Below, in pieces: positions 8,345 through 17,020 of a stretch of DNA of 64,000 nucleotides. The position numbers and the translations under genes were made by a program. The stretch comes from Candidatus Schekmanbacteria bacterium (lineage in GTDB: Bacteria; Schekmanbacteria; GWA2-38-11; J061): NCBI GenBank assembly GCA_016219965.1, contig JACRJM010000004.1, positions 372,001-436,000 of the forward strand, in the 5' to 3' direction. Within the stretch, counting starts at the first letter, position 1, and the number at the start of each line of letters is the position of its first letter. The notes beneath the pieces are model-generated. The model was not told where the DNA came from, ran no database searches, and saw only the letters and a list, made by a program, of their open reading frames with translations.

Positions 8345-10741
8345 ATGATAAAGGGGATTAAGATTAAAAGTATTATGATCTATTTTTGTTTCGGCGTTGC
8401 CTTGATATCTGCTGCTTTTCTTTTAAGCAGTGACACAAGCAACGCAGTATGTCGTGCTCCTGACGGCTGTGTTGGATGTCATGATTTTATTGGAAATACG
8501 ACTTACATAGTGAGAGAAGCGCCGGGAACCTGTGACCGCGGCGATTTCACAGTAGGTCCGAACATGAGTATGGGTCGTTTCATACACAGGACTGCAAAGC
8601 TTCAGGATGGAAGAATTTTACTCACTGGCGGCGCCTGGAAGCTTTATGATTTTACTGCAACGGTTGATATCTATGACCCGGCAACAAACACGATTACGCC
8701 TGCGGCTCCTATGAACATAAAGAGATGGTCCCATGCCCAGGTTACATTGAATAACGGCAAGGTCCTCGTAGTAGGCGGAAGGGATGCGGTAACAGGTACG
8801 ACTGTGGGTTCTCATGTTCTTAAAAGTGCAGAGCTTTATGACCCGGCAACAAACACGTGGACCTTTACAGGTTCAATCAGCGTTGCCCGCAGAAGCCCGA
8901 CAATAACTCTCCTTAATGACGGCAGGGTGCTTGTAGCAGGCGGCGGCGACCGTGCAAGTTCAACGGTAACACTGCCGTTGTCAATTGCGGAAATTTATGA
9001 CCCTGCAACAGGGACATTCTCAGTTGTCGGCAACATGACAACACCGAGAAATGCCCATAGCGCAACTCTTCTTAATGATGGAACAGTTTTAATTACCGGC
9101 GGAACAGTCGGTATCAGCACTGTATGGCCCACAACTCTGGCAGAGATATTCAATCCTGCAGACAACAGTTTCACAGCAGTTGGTCCTTCATTATTCCCAC
9201 ATCTTGCACAGGTTGGCGTTAAAATGAGGGATGGCAGGGTACTGATTCCGGGAAGCTACTATAATGATCAACATAACACGGAAAGGGGAAACATTAGTCC
9301 TGAGTGCGAAATCTATGATCCTGCAACAAGGACTTTCTCTGCAACAGGTTCGATGTACAAAAAGAGAGTAGATGTTGGCGGACAGCTTCTCCTTGACGGC
9401 AATGTCCTTATATCAGGCGGCGTATCAACAGACCTGCAAAGAAGATGGCCAACTATGTTCCAGACAAGCTCGGAAGTCTATGACCCCAAAACAGGGATAT
9501 GGCTTCTTTCCGGTCTTATGAGGGACGGCAGGGACGAGTTCAGCGGAATCCAGTTTGATGACGGACGGATATTTGTAAGCGGCGGATTCACGAAAGTAGG
9601 AACACTCCCATCAGCTGTTCTGGATACAACTGAAATTTACACCCCCGGGTTAATTAGCCAGATTAGAGGACTAATTAATGTAATCAATGACCTTCCAGAT
9701 TCAGCGTTGAAATCAGGTACTGGAAGCCGCGGTGCTCTTCTTACAAACGTAAAAGATGTAGGGAAATACCTTGGCGTAAGTTTTGAAGATATGGACCTCT
9801 GGGCTCAAAATAAAAGTGAGTATGATGGTAAAGATATAGGAGAAAACCCAGGTGGTTATGACACAAAGCATGTTGTAAACAATAATGGCGTATATCACAG
9901 GCCGGGCTTTAGGTATCCTGAAGTAAACTGTGCAGGTTGCCACGGAGAGAATCTGAGGGGTGATATCGGACCTTCTTGTTACACCTGCCACGGACCTAAA
10001 TGGGTTGCCAAAACTACTCCTGTTGATTATAACAAAGCCCTCGACCAGGCTAACAAACTCCTTTCAAGGATGGATGGTTGCTCAGGCAAAGTGCAAACAG
10101 ATGATCTGATTGTTGATTGTACACAGCAGAAATATGTCGGTGGTGTTCTGAACGTATTGAGAGGGAGCATTCAGAAAATACTGACACCTAACCAGATTCC
10201 AACAGTTTCAGTTACTGCCACGCCAACATCAGGTTTAGAGCCGTTAGCAGTTGCATTTACATCAACAGCGAGCGACACAGACGGGACAATAGATGCTTAC
10301 TACTGGCAGTTCGGCGACGGCAAGACCAGCAACATAGCAAACCCGACACATACCTATTCATGTGACGGGACTTACATTGCAACGCTCCGCGTAACGGACA
10401 ATGCAGGCGGTTCAGCTCAGGCATCTGTGACAATAACAGTTGATCCTGCGAGCTCAACTTTGACCTATAACTGCGATGTACAGCCGGTTTTTGACCACTA
10501 CTGTGTTGGCTGTCACGGCTCATTTGGCGGTGTGACTCTTACTAGTTGTGCAACAACAGCGACACCCGGTCCTAACGGTCCAAACATAGTCCCCGGCGAC
10601 GCTGCGGCAAGCCTTCTCTATCAGGAGATTGCAAGCGGCGATATGCCTCCGTCAGGTGCCAGAGTACCAGCTGACGCTGTGGCAAGAATAGGCGCTTGGA
10701 TTGACAGTCTTGATCCGCTTGATCCAAACTACTGCGATTAA
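8345..10741 (+). CDS. Secreted kelch-propeller, PKD and cytochrome-c-type haem protein
   Basis: 798 aa. A signal peptide (about 1-34) is followed at once by haem motif CVGCH (42-46). Repeated kelch-like blades (about 60-430) each carry a gamma- or DGRVL-type strand and an EIYDPAT-type turn. Two more haem motifs (CAGCH and CYTCH, about 528-548) follow, then a PKD domain (about 620-700), a fourth CVGCH (about 719) and a C-terminal cytochrome region ending near DMPPSG, typical of planctomycete-type cytochrome domains. The order of domains suggests a periplasmic or surface redox protein with a binding propeller. Substrate and electron partner are unknown. A terminator follows. Confidence 0.85.
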   Translation: MIKGIKIKSIMIYFCFGVALISAAFLLSSDTSNAVCRAPDGCVGCHDFIGNTTYIVREAPGTCDRGDFTVGPNMSMGRFIHRTAKLQDGRILLTGGAWKLYDFTATVDIYDPATNTITPAAPMNIKRWSHAQVTLNNGKVLVVGGRDAVTGTTVGSHVLKSAELYDPATNTWTFTGSISVARRSPTITLLNDGRVLVAGGGDRASSTVTLPLSIAEIYDPATGTFSVVGNMTTPRNAHSATLLNDGTVLITGGTVGISTVWPTTLAEIFNPADNSFTAVGPSLFPHLAQVGVKMRDGRVLIPGSYYNDQHNTERGNISPECEIYDPATRTFSATGSMYKKRVDVGGQLLLDGNVLISGGVSTDLQRRWPTMFQTSSEVYDPKTGIWLLSGLMRDGRDEFSGIQFDDGRIFVSGGFTKVGTLPSAVLDTTEIYTPGLISQIRGLINVINDLPDSALKSGTGSRGALLTNVKDVGKYLGVSFEDMDLWAQNKSEYDGKDIGENPGGYDTKHVVNNNGVYHRPGFRYPEVNCAGCHGENLRGDIGPSCYTCHGPKWVAKTTPVDYNKALDQANKLLSRMDGCSGKVQTDDLIVDCTQQKYVGGVLNVLRGSIQKILTPNQIPTVSVTATPTSGLEPLAVAFTSTASDTDGTIDAYYWQFGDGKTSNIANPTHTYSCDGTYIATLRVTDNAGGSAQASVTITVDPASSTLTYNCDVQPVFDHYCVGCHGSFGGVTLTSCATTATPGPNGPNIVPGDAAASLLYQEIASGDMPPSGARVPADAVARIGAWIDSLDPLDPNYCD

Positions 10742-10778
10742 GAGGTCTGATTTAAAGTAACAAGAATATATAAACAAG

Positions 10779-10812
10779 AGAGCCGGTATAAAAAAATACC
10801 GGCTCTTTTTTA
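10779..10812 (+). terminator. Rho-independent terminator after the haem/kelch gene
   Basis: AGAGCCGGTAT and ATACCGGCTCT form an 11-bp stem around a short A-rich loop, followed by TTTTTTATTTTATT. Confidence 0.9.
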
Positions 10813-10867
10813 TTTTATTTGGGTTTATTTTAGAAAAAGCCTGTCAATTCTGTAGAACTGAAGGATT

Positions 10868-11248
10868 TTAAAGATTTCCCTTGATATACTTTATCATTTC
10901 CTCTTTATCCGCCTCTGAGAGCGGTGTGAGCTCAAGTCCGAGGAGGTATGTTTTTTCTTCAGTAATCATAGCCCTTACAACTTCCCCTTTGACTGAGATA
11001 AGCTTTTCTCCAAGGGCTACAGAGATTTCCAAAATCGAGTGAAGAGGGAATGGATAACCGCATTCAATAAGCATTCCGCATTCACTTATATCTACCGTCT
11101 TTGCTATTCCCTGACGTTTGTCAAATTCCTTCTGGTCAAAGAAATTATAGTACAACAGGTTGATTGATTTAATACGCGGATATCTTCTGCGGTCATGCGA
11201 TTCTGTTTTTGGAAAATCCATAATAGTTATTTTACTTGTCATATCCAA
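10868..11248 (-). CDS. PilZ domain protein (probable c-di-GMP receptor)
   Basis: 126 aa single-domain protein. The c-di-GMP-binding motifs are present: R21-x3-R25 and D53-x-S55-x2-G58. The remainder fits the PilZ beta-barrel, including a GLELTPLSEADKEEM C-terminal helix. Such stand-alone PilZ proteins transmit c-di-GMP levels to motility, exopolysaccharide or other targets. It stands alone between two genes on the opposite strand, so its target cannot be inferred. Confidence 0.9.
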   Translation of the reverse strand: MDMTSKITIMDFPKTESHDRRRYPRIKSINLLYYNFFDQKEFDKRQGIAKTVDISECGMLIECGYPFPLHSILEISVALGEKLISVKGEVVRAMITEEKTYLLGLELTPLSEADKEEMIKYIKGNL

Positions 11249-11353
11249 GTTTTGTCAACAATATCGAGCAATTTTAAAAAACTTCTTTTCAGAAACCTTC
11301 TTATCATCTATATTACCTGCCAATTCTGATAATTAACTTTCCCTGTATATAAT

Positions 11354-13180
11354 ATGGAAAAAAACATTAACGATTCACAGATTCTAAATGACATTCCAAT
11401 AAAACGGTTTATAAACATTGCCAAAAAACATGCAGTGCAATCGGCGCTTCTTTATGAACATGTTAATAAATATCATTCTATCAGCTATAATGAATTCCTG
11501 CTTCGTGTTTCTGCTTTTGCGGCAGGTCTTAAAAAAATCGGCGCTTCAAAAGGAGACAGGCTTGCTATCATTCATGCTAACTCACCTGAGTGGATAATCT
11601 GTGATCTGGCATGTCTGGCATTGGGGGTTGTTGATATTCCTCTTTATAAGAGCATTACCAATGAACAGCTGACCTACATAATCAATCAATGCGCTCCTAA
11701 ATTCTTCCTTCTCTCGAATTACAGGTCATACAGGAAGATAATGGAGACAAACTCAGAGGTATTAAAAGAAACTAAATTTATTATTGCAGAGAAGCCTAAT
11801 GATATTGGAAAGGAAATACCTAATTTGTTTTTTTACGACTCCGTTTACAGGATGGGACTTGCTGAAGTTGAGAAAGGTGAGTTCTCAATCGATGAAGCAG
11901 CCTTGCTAATAAGTGCAGATGATGATGCAACGATAATATATACATCAGGCACGACAGGACAGCCAAAGGGTGTCGTTATAACAAACAGAAATATAGTTTC
12001 AGAAATAGATGGTCTTTATAAGGCGATAGAAACCAAAGAGAATGACAGCATAATATCCTTTCTTCCATTAAGCCATGTCCTTGCACGTCTTGTTGACTAC
12101 TTCATAATATTTAGCGGAAGAACTATTGCCTATTCTGAAACAATGGAGGCATTGGCAAAAAACCTTGTTGAAATAAAACCGACTCTTCTCGTAGGTGTGC
12201 CAAGGGTTTATGACAAACTTTATTCTGCGATTCGTGATGCTGCTAAAGATGGGTATGCAAAGGCACTTCTTGAATGGGGAATTAGGATCGGAGAGCGATG
12301 GAACAGCGCAGCTGATAGAGGTGAAGTTCCTGCACTTTTGCTGAGGGTATTACACTTCATAGCTGACAGACTTATCTACTCAAGGATCAGGGAAAAACTG
12401 GGCGGGAATATCAGGATACTGATATCCGGAGGTGCACCGCTGCGCAGGGATGTTGCAACTTTCTTCAGGAACCTTGGGCTTGTAATACAGGAAGGATATG
12501 GCCTTACTGAAACTTGCTGTGCAGTAACTCTGAACAGAAAGGATAGAATAAAGATAGGAACAGTGGGGGAGGCGGTTGAAGGCGCAGAAATTAAAATCGC
12601 TGAGAACAATGAGATCCTTATCCGCGGGCCCATGATAATGAAAGGTTACTACAGGAATGAAACTGCAACATCAGAGGTTATAGACAAAGAAGGATGGCTT
12701 CATACAGGGGATGCTGGTTTTATAGACACAGACGGCTACATTACAATAAATGACAGGATTAAGGAGCTTATAAAGACATCGAGCGGCAAGTACGTAGCTC
12801 CACAAAAATTGGAACATTTGCTGACAGAAAACAGCATGATTGCAAATGCTGCAATAATTGGAGACGGAAGGAAATTCATTTCTGCTCTTATAGTACCCGA
12901 GAAAAAATTTATATCCGGGAAGGCGCAGCAGCTTGGACTCAGTGCTCTCAATAATAATGAGTTTTTAAATAACCAGTCTGTTACGGCACTATACAAATCT
13001 CTTATATCAGATATTAACCGTAATCTTGAAAGCCATGAGAAAATAAAAAGCTTCAGACTGTTAGAAAATGATTTCTCTGTGGAAGGGGGAGAGCTTACAC
13101 CTACACTTAAACTAAGAAGAAAAATCATATCTGAAAAGTACGGATATCTTATAGAAAGTATCTATGAAGGGTTTGATTGA
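11354..13180 (+). CDS. Long-chain fatty acid-CoA ligase (AMP-forming)
   Basis: 608 aa, normal for FadD15/FAA-type long-chain acyl-CoA synthetases. It has the ATP-binding motif YTSGTTGQPKG at about 196-206, GYGLTE in the A5 region, GWLHTGD, and the C-terminal DRIKELIKTSSGKYVAP motif. It activates free fatty acids with ATP and CoA at the inner membrane. A FixABCX set and a FadL channel follow on the same strand, consistent with fatty-acid uptake, activation and oxidation. The ATG at 11354 has no clear ribosome-binding site and directly follows a TATAAT (11348-11353), so a leaderless message or a different start is possible. Confidence 0.93.
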   Translation: MEKNINDSQILNDIPIKRFINIAKKHAVQSALLYEHVNKYHSISYNEFLLRVSAFAAGLKKIGASKGDRLAIIHANSPEWIICDLACLALGVVDIPLYKSITNEQLTYIINQCAPKFFLLSNYRSYRKIMETNSEVLKETKFIIAEKPNDIGKEIPNLFFYDSVYRMGLAEVEKGEFSIDEAALLISADDDATIIYTSGTTGQPKGVVITNRNIVSEIDGLYKAIETKENDSIISFLPLSHVLARLVDYFIIFSGRTIAYSETMEALAKNLVEIKPTLLVGVPRVYDKLYSAIRDAAKDGYAKALLEWGIRIGERWNSAADRGEVPALLLRVLHFIADRLIYSRIREKLGGNIRILISGGAPLRRDVATFFRNLGLVIQEGYGLTETCCAVTLNRKDRIKIGTVGEAVEGAEIKIAENNEILIRGPMIMKGYYRNETATSEVIDKEGWLHTGDAGFIDTDGYITINDRIKELIKTSSGKYVAPQKLEHLLTENSMIANAAIIGDGRKFISALIVPEKKFISGKAQQLGLSALNNNEFLNNQSVTALYKSLISDINRNLESHEKIKSFRLLENDFSVEGGELTPTLKLRRKIISEKYGYLIESIYEGFD

Positions 13181-13188
13181 GTTTAGGA

Positions 13189-13215
13189 TTGACATTTAAA
13201 TACCCTTATTATAAT
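13189..13215 (+). promoter_or_regulatory. Predicted sigma-70 promoter for the fixABCX operon
   Basis: TTGACA (13189-13194) and TATAAT (13210-13215) with a short 15-nt spacer. A TAATTA with 17-nt spacing overlaps. The fixA start codon lies about 70 nt downstream. Confidence 0.45.
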
Positions 13216-13288
13216 TAGCGTGCGGAACTTTTACAACTGTTTGCTTTATAAGAAAAAAATGTGATTTCACCAAGAGAGGAGGACGCCC

Positions 13289-14038
13289 GTGAACATTGTT
13301 GTTTGTATGAAACGCGTGCCGGACACAGCGGCGAAAATCCGTGTGAGTTCTAACGGAAAAACTATTGATGAGAGCGGAATTGAGTATGTAATCAATCCAT
13401 ATGACGAGTATGCAATAGAAGAAGCATTGCGTATAAAGGAAAAATCAGGCGGAGAGGTTATAATCCTTACCCTTGATTCAAGCGATGCACAGCCTGTAGT
13501 AAGGAATGCACTTGCCATGGGAGCAGACCGTGCCGTTCTGCTCAAGTGCGCAGCAAAGCCGGTTGATTCACTTGCCACTGCGCAGGCTCTAGCGGCAGGT
13601 CTTAAGGAGCTTAATGCAGATATTATCCTTATGGGAAAGCAGGCTGTTGATTATGATAACCTGCAGGTAGGACCTATGGTGGGCCAGCTTTTAGGAATTC
13701 CTTGTGTGAGTGTAATAACAAAACTTGAGATAGCTGACGGCAAAGCAGTTGCAAGACGCCAGATTGAGGGAGGCGAAGAAGTCGTTGAGACAACATTGCC
13801 TGCTATATTCACAGCGCAAAAGGGATTGAATGAACCAAGATATGCTTCACTTAAAGGTATAATGGCAGCAAAGAAAAAGAGCCTTGTTGAAAAAGATGCA
13901 CAGTCTGCAGAGGAGTGTATTGAAGTTTTAAAGATGGAAATACCTCCTGCAAGAAAAGGCGGCAGAATAGTAGGGCAGGGCATTGATGCAGTTCCTGAGC
14001 TTGTAAAATTACTCCAGTTTGAAGCTAAAGTACTATGA
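13289..14038 (+). CDS. fixA: Electron transfer flavoprotein beta subunit (FixA/EtfB)
   Basis: 249 aa from a GTG start with a strong GAGAGGAGG ribosome-binding site. N-terminal MNIVVCMKRVPDTAAKI and the adenine-nucleotide region around MGKQAVDYDNLQVGP are typical. The conserved C-terminal region binds the alpha subunit. With the next three genes it makes a FixABCX-type complex, which in studied cases splits NADH electrons between quinone and ferredoxin, or supports acyl-CoA dehydrogenases. Which role applies is not certain here, but the following fixC and fixX favour the bifurcating type. Confidence 0.95.
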   Translation: MNIVVCMKRVPDTAAKIRVSSNGKTIDESGIEYVINPYDEYAIEEALRIKEKSGGEVIILTLDSSDAQPVVRNALAMGADRAVLLKCAAKPVDSLATAQALAAGLKELNADIILMGKQAVDYDNLQVGPMVGQLLGIPCVSVITKLEIADGKAVARRQIEGGEEVVETTLPAIFTAQKGLNEPRYASLKGIMAAKKKSLVEKDAQSAEECIEVLKMEIPPARKGGRIVGQGIDAVPELVKLLQFEAKVL

Positions 14039-14063
14039 TTAAAAGAGATCGGAGGAGAATCTG

Positions 14064-15047
14064 ATGGCTAATATACTTGTATTTGCAGAACAGAGAGACG
14101 GAAAATTCAAAAAAAGCGCCTATGAAGTTATCGGTGCTGCTAAGAATATAGCATCACAGATTGGCGGGCAGGTGGTTGCTCTTGTGGTTGGTTCTGGAAT
14201 TGAAGGAATCGCAGGAGAGCTTGCAGGATACGGTGCAGACAAGATAGTAGTAGCTGACAATGAAGTCCTTAAGCTTTATTCTACGGCCGGATATTCAGCC
14301 GCTGTTGTTGAAGCAGTGAAAAAGAACGATGCGGGTTGCGTTCTAATGCCGGCATCATTCATGGGAAAAGATTTGGCCCCTGCTGTTGCTGCAGCGCTGG
14401 GAACAGCATCTGCAACTGATGCAATCGGGATTGAGGTGGCTGATGGAGCTGTCGTTGCTACAAGGCCGGTTTATGGCGGCAAGAGCCTTGTAAAGGTAAA
14501 GTCTAAGAAGGCTCCTTTTATAGTGACATTGCGGCCTAATGTTTTTCCTGTACCTCAGAAAGATGAATCCAAAAGTGCAGCAATTGAAAAGATAGATGCC
14601 CATATAAGCGCAGACAGCATCAAGGCAAAGGTAAAAGAAGTTGTTGCCGGAGCTGCCGGAAAGCTTGACCTTACAGAAGCTTCTATAATAGTAGCAGGCG
14701 GAAGAGGAATGAAGGGTCCTGAAGGATTTAAAGTGCTTGAGGAACTCGCTGATGCAATCGGAGGAGTAGTCGGTGCGTCAAGGTCTGCTGTTGATGCCGG
14801 ATGGATAAGCCAGGCTGACCAGGTCGGGCAGACGGGAAAGGTTGTTTCACCTACCCTTTATATTGCCTGCGGTATTTCAGGTGCAATACAGCATCTGGCA
14901 GGAATGTCATCTTCAAAGTGCATTGTAGCAATAAACAAGGATCCGGAAGCGCCGATTTTTCAGATTGCAGATTTCGGCATAGTAGGAGACCTGTTTGAAG
15001 TTGTCCCTGCCCTGAAGGCTGAAATCAAGAAAGCTGTCGGAGGCTGA
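14064..15047 (+). CDS. fixB: Electron transfer flavoprotein alpha subunit (FixB/EtfA)
   Basis: 327 aa. The C-terminal FAD-binding domain is clear: [31 protein letters not shown] and the closing [20 protein letters not shown]. It starts 25 nt after fixA behind a GGAGGA site. It pairs with FixA to carry FAD. The sequence is colinear with normal FixB/EtfA and has no N-terminal ferredoxin domain, unlike the ferredoxin-fused EtfA of some anaerobes. Confidence 0.95.
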   Translation: MANILVFAEQRDGKFKKSAYEVIGAAKNIASQIGGQVVALVVGSGIEGIAGELAGYGADKIVVADNEVLKLYSTAGYSAAVVEAVKKNDAGCVLMPASFMGKDLAPAVAAALGTASATDAIGIEVADGAVVATRPVYGGKSLVKVKSKKAPFIVTLRPNVFPVPQKDESKSAAIEKIDAHISADSIKAKVKEVVAGAAGKLDLTEASIIVAGGRGMKGPEGFKVLEELADAIGGVVGASRSAVDAGWISQADQVGQTGKVVSPTLYIACGISGAIQHLAGMSSSKCIVAINKDPEAPIFQIADFGIVGDLFEVVPALKAEIKKAVGG

Positions 15048-15094
15048 TACTTTAGCAGGAATACCTGGAAGGGTTGAAAAAATAGGAGAGCGAG

Positions 15095-16411
15095 ATGGAT
15101 GAAGAAACTTTGAAATTCGATGCCATAGTCGTTGGAGGCGGGCCTTCAGGAATGTGCGCTGCGTATACGATGGCAAAGGCAGGGATGGATGTTGCAGTGA
15201 TCGAGCGCGGGGAATATCCCGGTTCAAAAAACCTTTTCGGAGGTATTCTATTTACCACCATTCTCAACAAGCTGATACCGAATTTCTGGGAAGAGGCTCC
15301 TGTTGAGCGGAATGTAATAAGCAGGAAGTTTTCATACCTCACAGAGGACAGTCAGCTCGCAGTGGAGCTTAAAACAGAGCAATATAACAAGCCTCCTTAT
15401 AATAATACATTCACTGTTCTTAGATCCAAGTTTGACAGGTGGTTTTCAGAAAAAACTGAATCGATATTCAATGAGAATTCCTTTGTCTTCAGCGGATTTA
15501 CAGTGATTGATGTCATTAAAGAGGGGCATAAGATAATAGGTGTAGTGACGGACAAGGAAGGTCCCATGTATGCCGATGTTATTATCTGCGCAGAAGGAGC
15601 AAACTCTCTTCTTGCAGAAAAAGCAGGGCTAAAGAAAAAGCCTGAGCCGCATGATATGGTGACAGGGGTTAAAGAGGTAATAGCTCTTCCTTCTGAAATA
15701 ATCAATGACAGATTTGCGCTTGCCGGGAATGAGGGGGTAGCAATTGAATTCTTCGGTAAGGCAGTTGAGGGAATGGTAGGCGGTGCGTTTATATACACTA
15801 ACAAGGAAAGCCTTTCAGTCGGGATTTCCTGTTCGATTGTAGATTTTACCCACAAGAATATTAATCCTAATGAAGTGCTTGATAAGTTCAAAGAACATCC
15901 TTCTGTTAAAAATCTGCTGCGCGGCGGTGAGACAATAGAATATTCAGCCCACATGATACCAGAATTCGGATATGACAAACTGCCTGACCTTGTTTCGCAT
16001 GGAATAATGCTGGTTGGCGATAGTGCCGGATTTGTCAATACCTCTCACTATCATGAAGGCTCAAATCTTGCCATGGCATCTGGTGTGATGGCAGGAGAGA
16101 CTGCGATAATTGCAAAACAGAAAGGTGATTTTTCTGCTGAAACTCTTTCTCTTTATAAAGAAAAGCTTAATGACAGTTTTGTGATGAAAGATATGAAAAA
16201 TTTCAGACGTGCAGCGAAATTCCTCCATGCTAATCCGCAGGTACTGAATGATTATCCCACAACAATGGTCCAGAGTATGGTTGACTACTTCACCATAAGC
16301 GAACGTTCGAAGGTGGAAATAAGAAAGGATGTTATAGGCGGCTTGATTATGGATGTGAAATTTATTAAGATGATGTGGGATATGAATAAAGCGAGAAAGG
16401 TACTGCTATGA
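15095..16411 (+). CDS. fixC: FixC-type FAD-dependent (ETF-quinone) oxidoreductase
   Basis: 438 aa. The N-terminal dinucleotide fold is GGGPSG at about 14-19, with the FAD-binding LVGDSAGF motif near residues 310-317. It matches the geranylgeranyl reductase/FixC branch and, like FixC, lacks the C-terminal [4Fe-4S] domain of mitochondrial ETF-QO. That domain is supplied by the next gene, whose ATG overlaps this stop (ATGA). The expected role is passing electrons from the FixAB flavoprotein to quinone at the membrane. Confidence 0.93.
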   Translation: MDEETLKFDAIVVGGGPSGMCAAYTMAKAGMDVAVIERGEYPGSKNLFGGILFTTILNKLIPNFWEEAPVERNVISRKFSYLTEDSQLAVELKTEQYNKPPYNNTFTVLRSKFDRWFSEKTESIFNENSFVFSGFTVIDVIKEGHKIIGVVTDKEGPMYADVIICAEGANSLLAEKAGLKKKPEPHDMVTGVKEVIALPSEIINDRFALAGNEGVAIEFFGKAVEGMVGGAFIYTNKESLSVGISCSIVDFTHKNINPNEVLDKFKEHPSVKNLLRGGETIEYSAHMIPEFGYDKLPDLVSHGIMLVGDSAGFVNTSHYHEGSNLAMASGVMAGETAIIAKQKGDFSAETLSLYKEKLNDSFVMKDMKNFRRAAKFLHANPQVLNDYPTTMVQSMVDYFTISERSKVEIRKDVIGGLIMDVKFIKMMWDMNKARKVLL

Positions 16412-16722
16412 ATATAGAAGAAGCCTTAAAAGAACCCAAAAAACTTACTCTGGAAGATAAGCTTTTTACGGTAAAGTATAATCCTGCGAAGGAGAGCCAT
16501 ATAAAGGTAGACAACGAGATTTGCAAAAAATGTACTACTAACCGCATATGCCTTACAATATGCCCGGCAAAGGTTTACGAACTTGAAGAAGGACATACTG
16601 AAGTGCATGTGTCCTTTGAGAATTGTCTTGAATGCGGGACATGCCGCGTTGCCTGCACAGATAATGCAATTGACTGGCGTTGCCCTCAGGGTGGCATGGG
16701 GGTTTGTTACAGATTTGGTTGA
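16408..16722 (+). CDS. fixX: FixX-like ferredoxin subunit
   Basis: 104 aa ferredoxin-like protein overlapping fixC by 4 nt. Cysteines lie in ICKKCTTNRICLTICP and in FENCLECGTCRVACT, plus a late C in the WRCPQGGMGVCYRFG tail that is characteristic of FixX. It completes FixC by providing the iron-sulfur centre. The order fixA-fixB-fixC-fixX is the classical one. A structured hairpin element starts 9 nt after the stop. Confidence 0.93.
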   Translation: MNIEEALKEPKKLTLEDKLFTVKYNPAKESHIKVDNEICKKCTTNRICLTICPAKVYELEEGHTEVHVSFENCLECGTCRVACTDNAIDWRCPQGGMGVCYRFG

Positions 16723-16730
16723 TAAATCCT

Positions 16731-16796
16731 AATGGCTTGGCTGTCCAGCTCCAGCACTGAAAAGCAGGTGCTTTCCGCTGGAGCAACCAAGCCATT
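16731..16796. repeat. Three-tier hairpin element, copy 1 (downstream of fixX)
   Basis: Outer stem AATGGCTTGG (16731-16740) pairs with CCAAGCCATT (16787-16796). Middle stem GCTCCAG (16748-16754) pairs with CTGGAGC (16778-16784). Inner CAC/GTG closes the loop TGAAAAGCAG (16758-16767). No T-run follows, so it is not an ordinary terminator. A second element at 38635-38698 has the same architecture and a near-identical loop, but different stem sequences. An RNA motif or a REP-type repeat are both possible. Confidence 0.6.
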
Positions 16797-17020
16797 GAAA
16801 AGTATACCTCAAATATACGTTTAAATTGTTTAAGAAATATTATCCTGATAAGTTTGGTGCGTCAAAAACCGTACTATTTCGTCAACAAATTGTATTCCCT
16901 CATAGCATGTTTTGAAAAATAAGTTTAAATAAACATCATAATATCATGTATAATCAGCTAATCTTAGATGGCATGAGGCGTTATTTCTAGTGGCATGGAT
17001 TTTGCGTATGCAGGCAATAT
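16797..17020. other. Intergenic region before fadL-like gene with sigma-54-like sequence
   Basis: No gene seen. TGGCAT-N5-TTGC at 16991-17005 has -24/-12 spacing, but it would place the start only about 4 nt before the ATG at 17021. It is either a leaderless promoter or chance. Confidence 0.35.

Noticed and set aside
11348-11354. TATAAT immediately before the acyl-CoA ligase ATG as a promoter
   Set aside because: Transcription would start inside the gene and no -35 element is well placed, so it is not listed as a promoter.
15397-16038. 213-codon minus-strand open frame opposite fixC
   Set aside because: Entirely within a well-supported fixC gene. Composition is that of a reverse-frame shadow.
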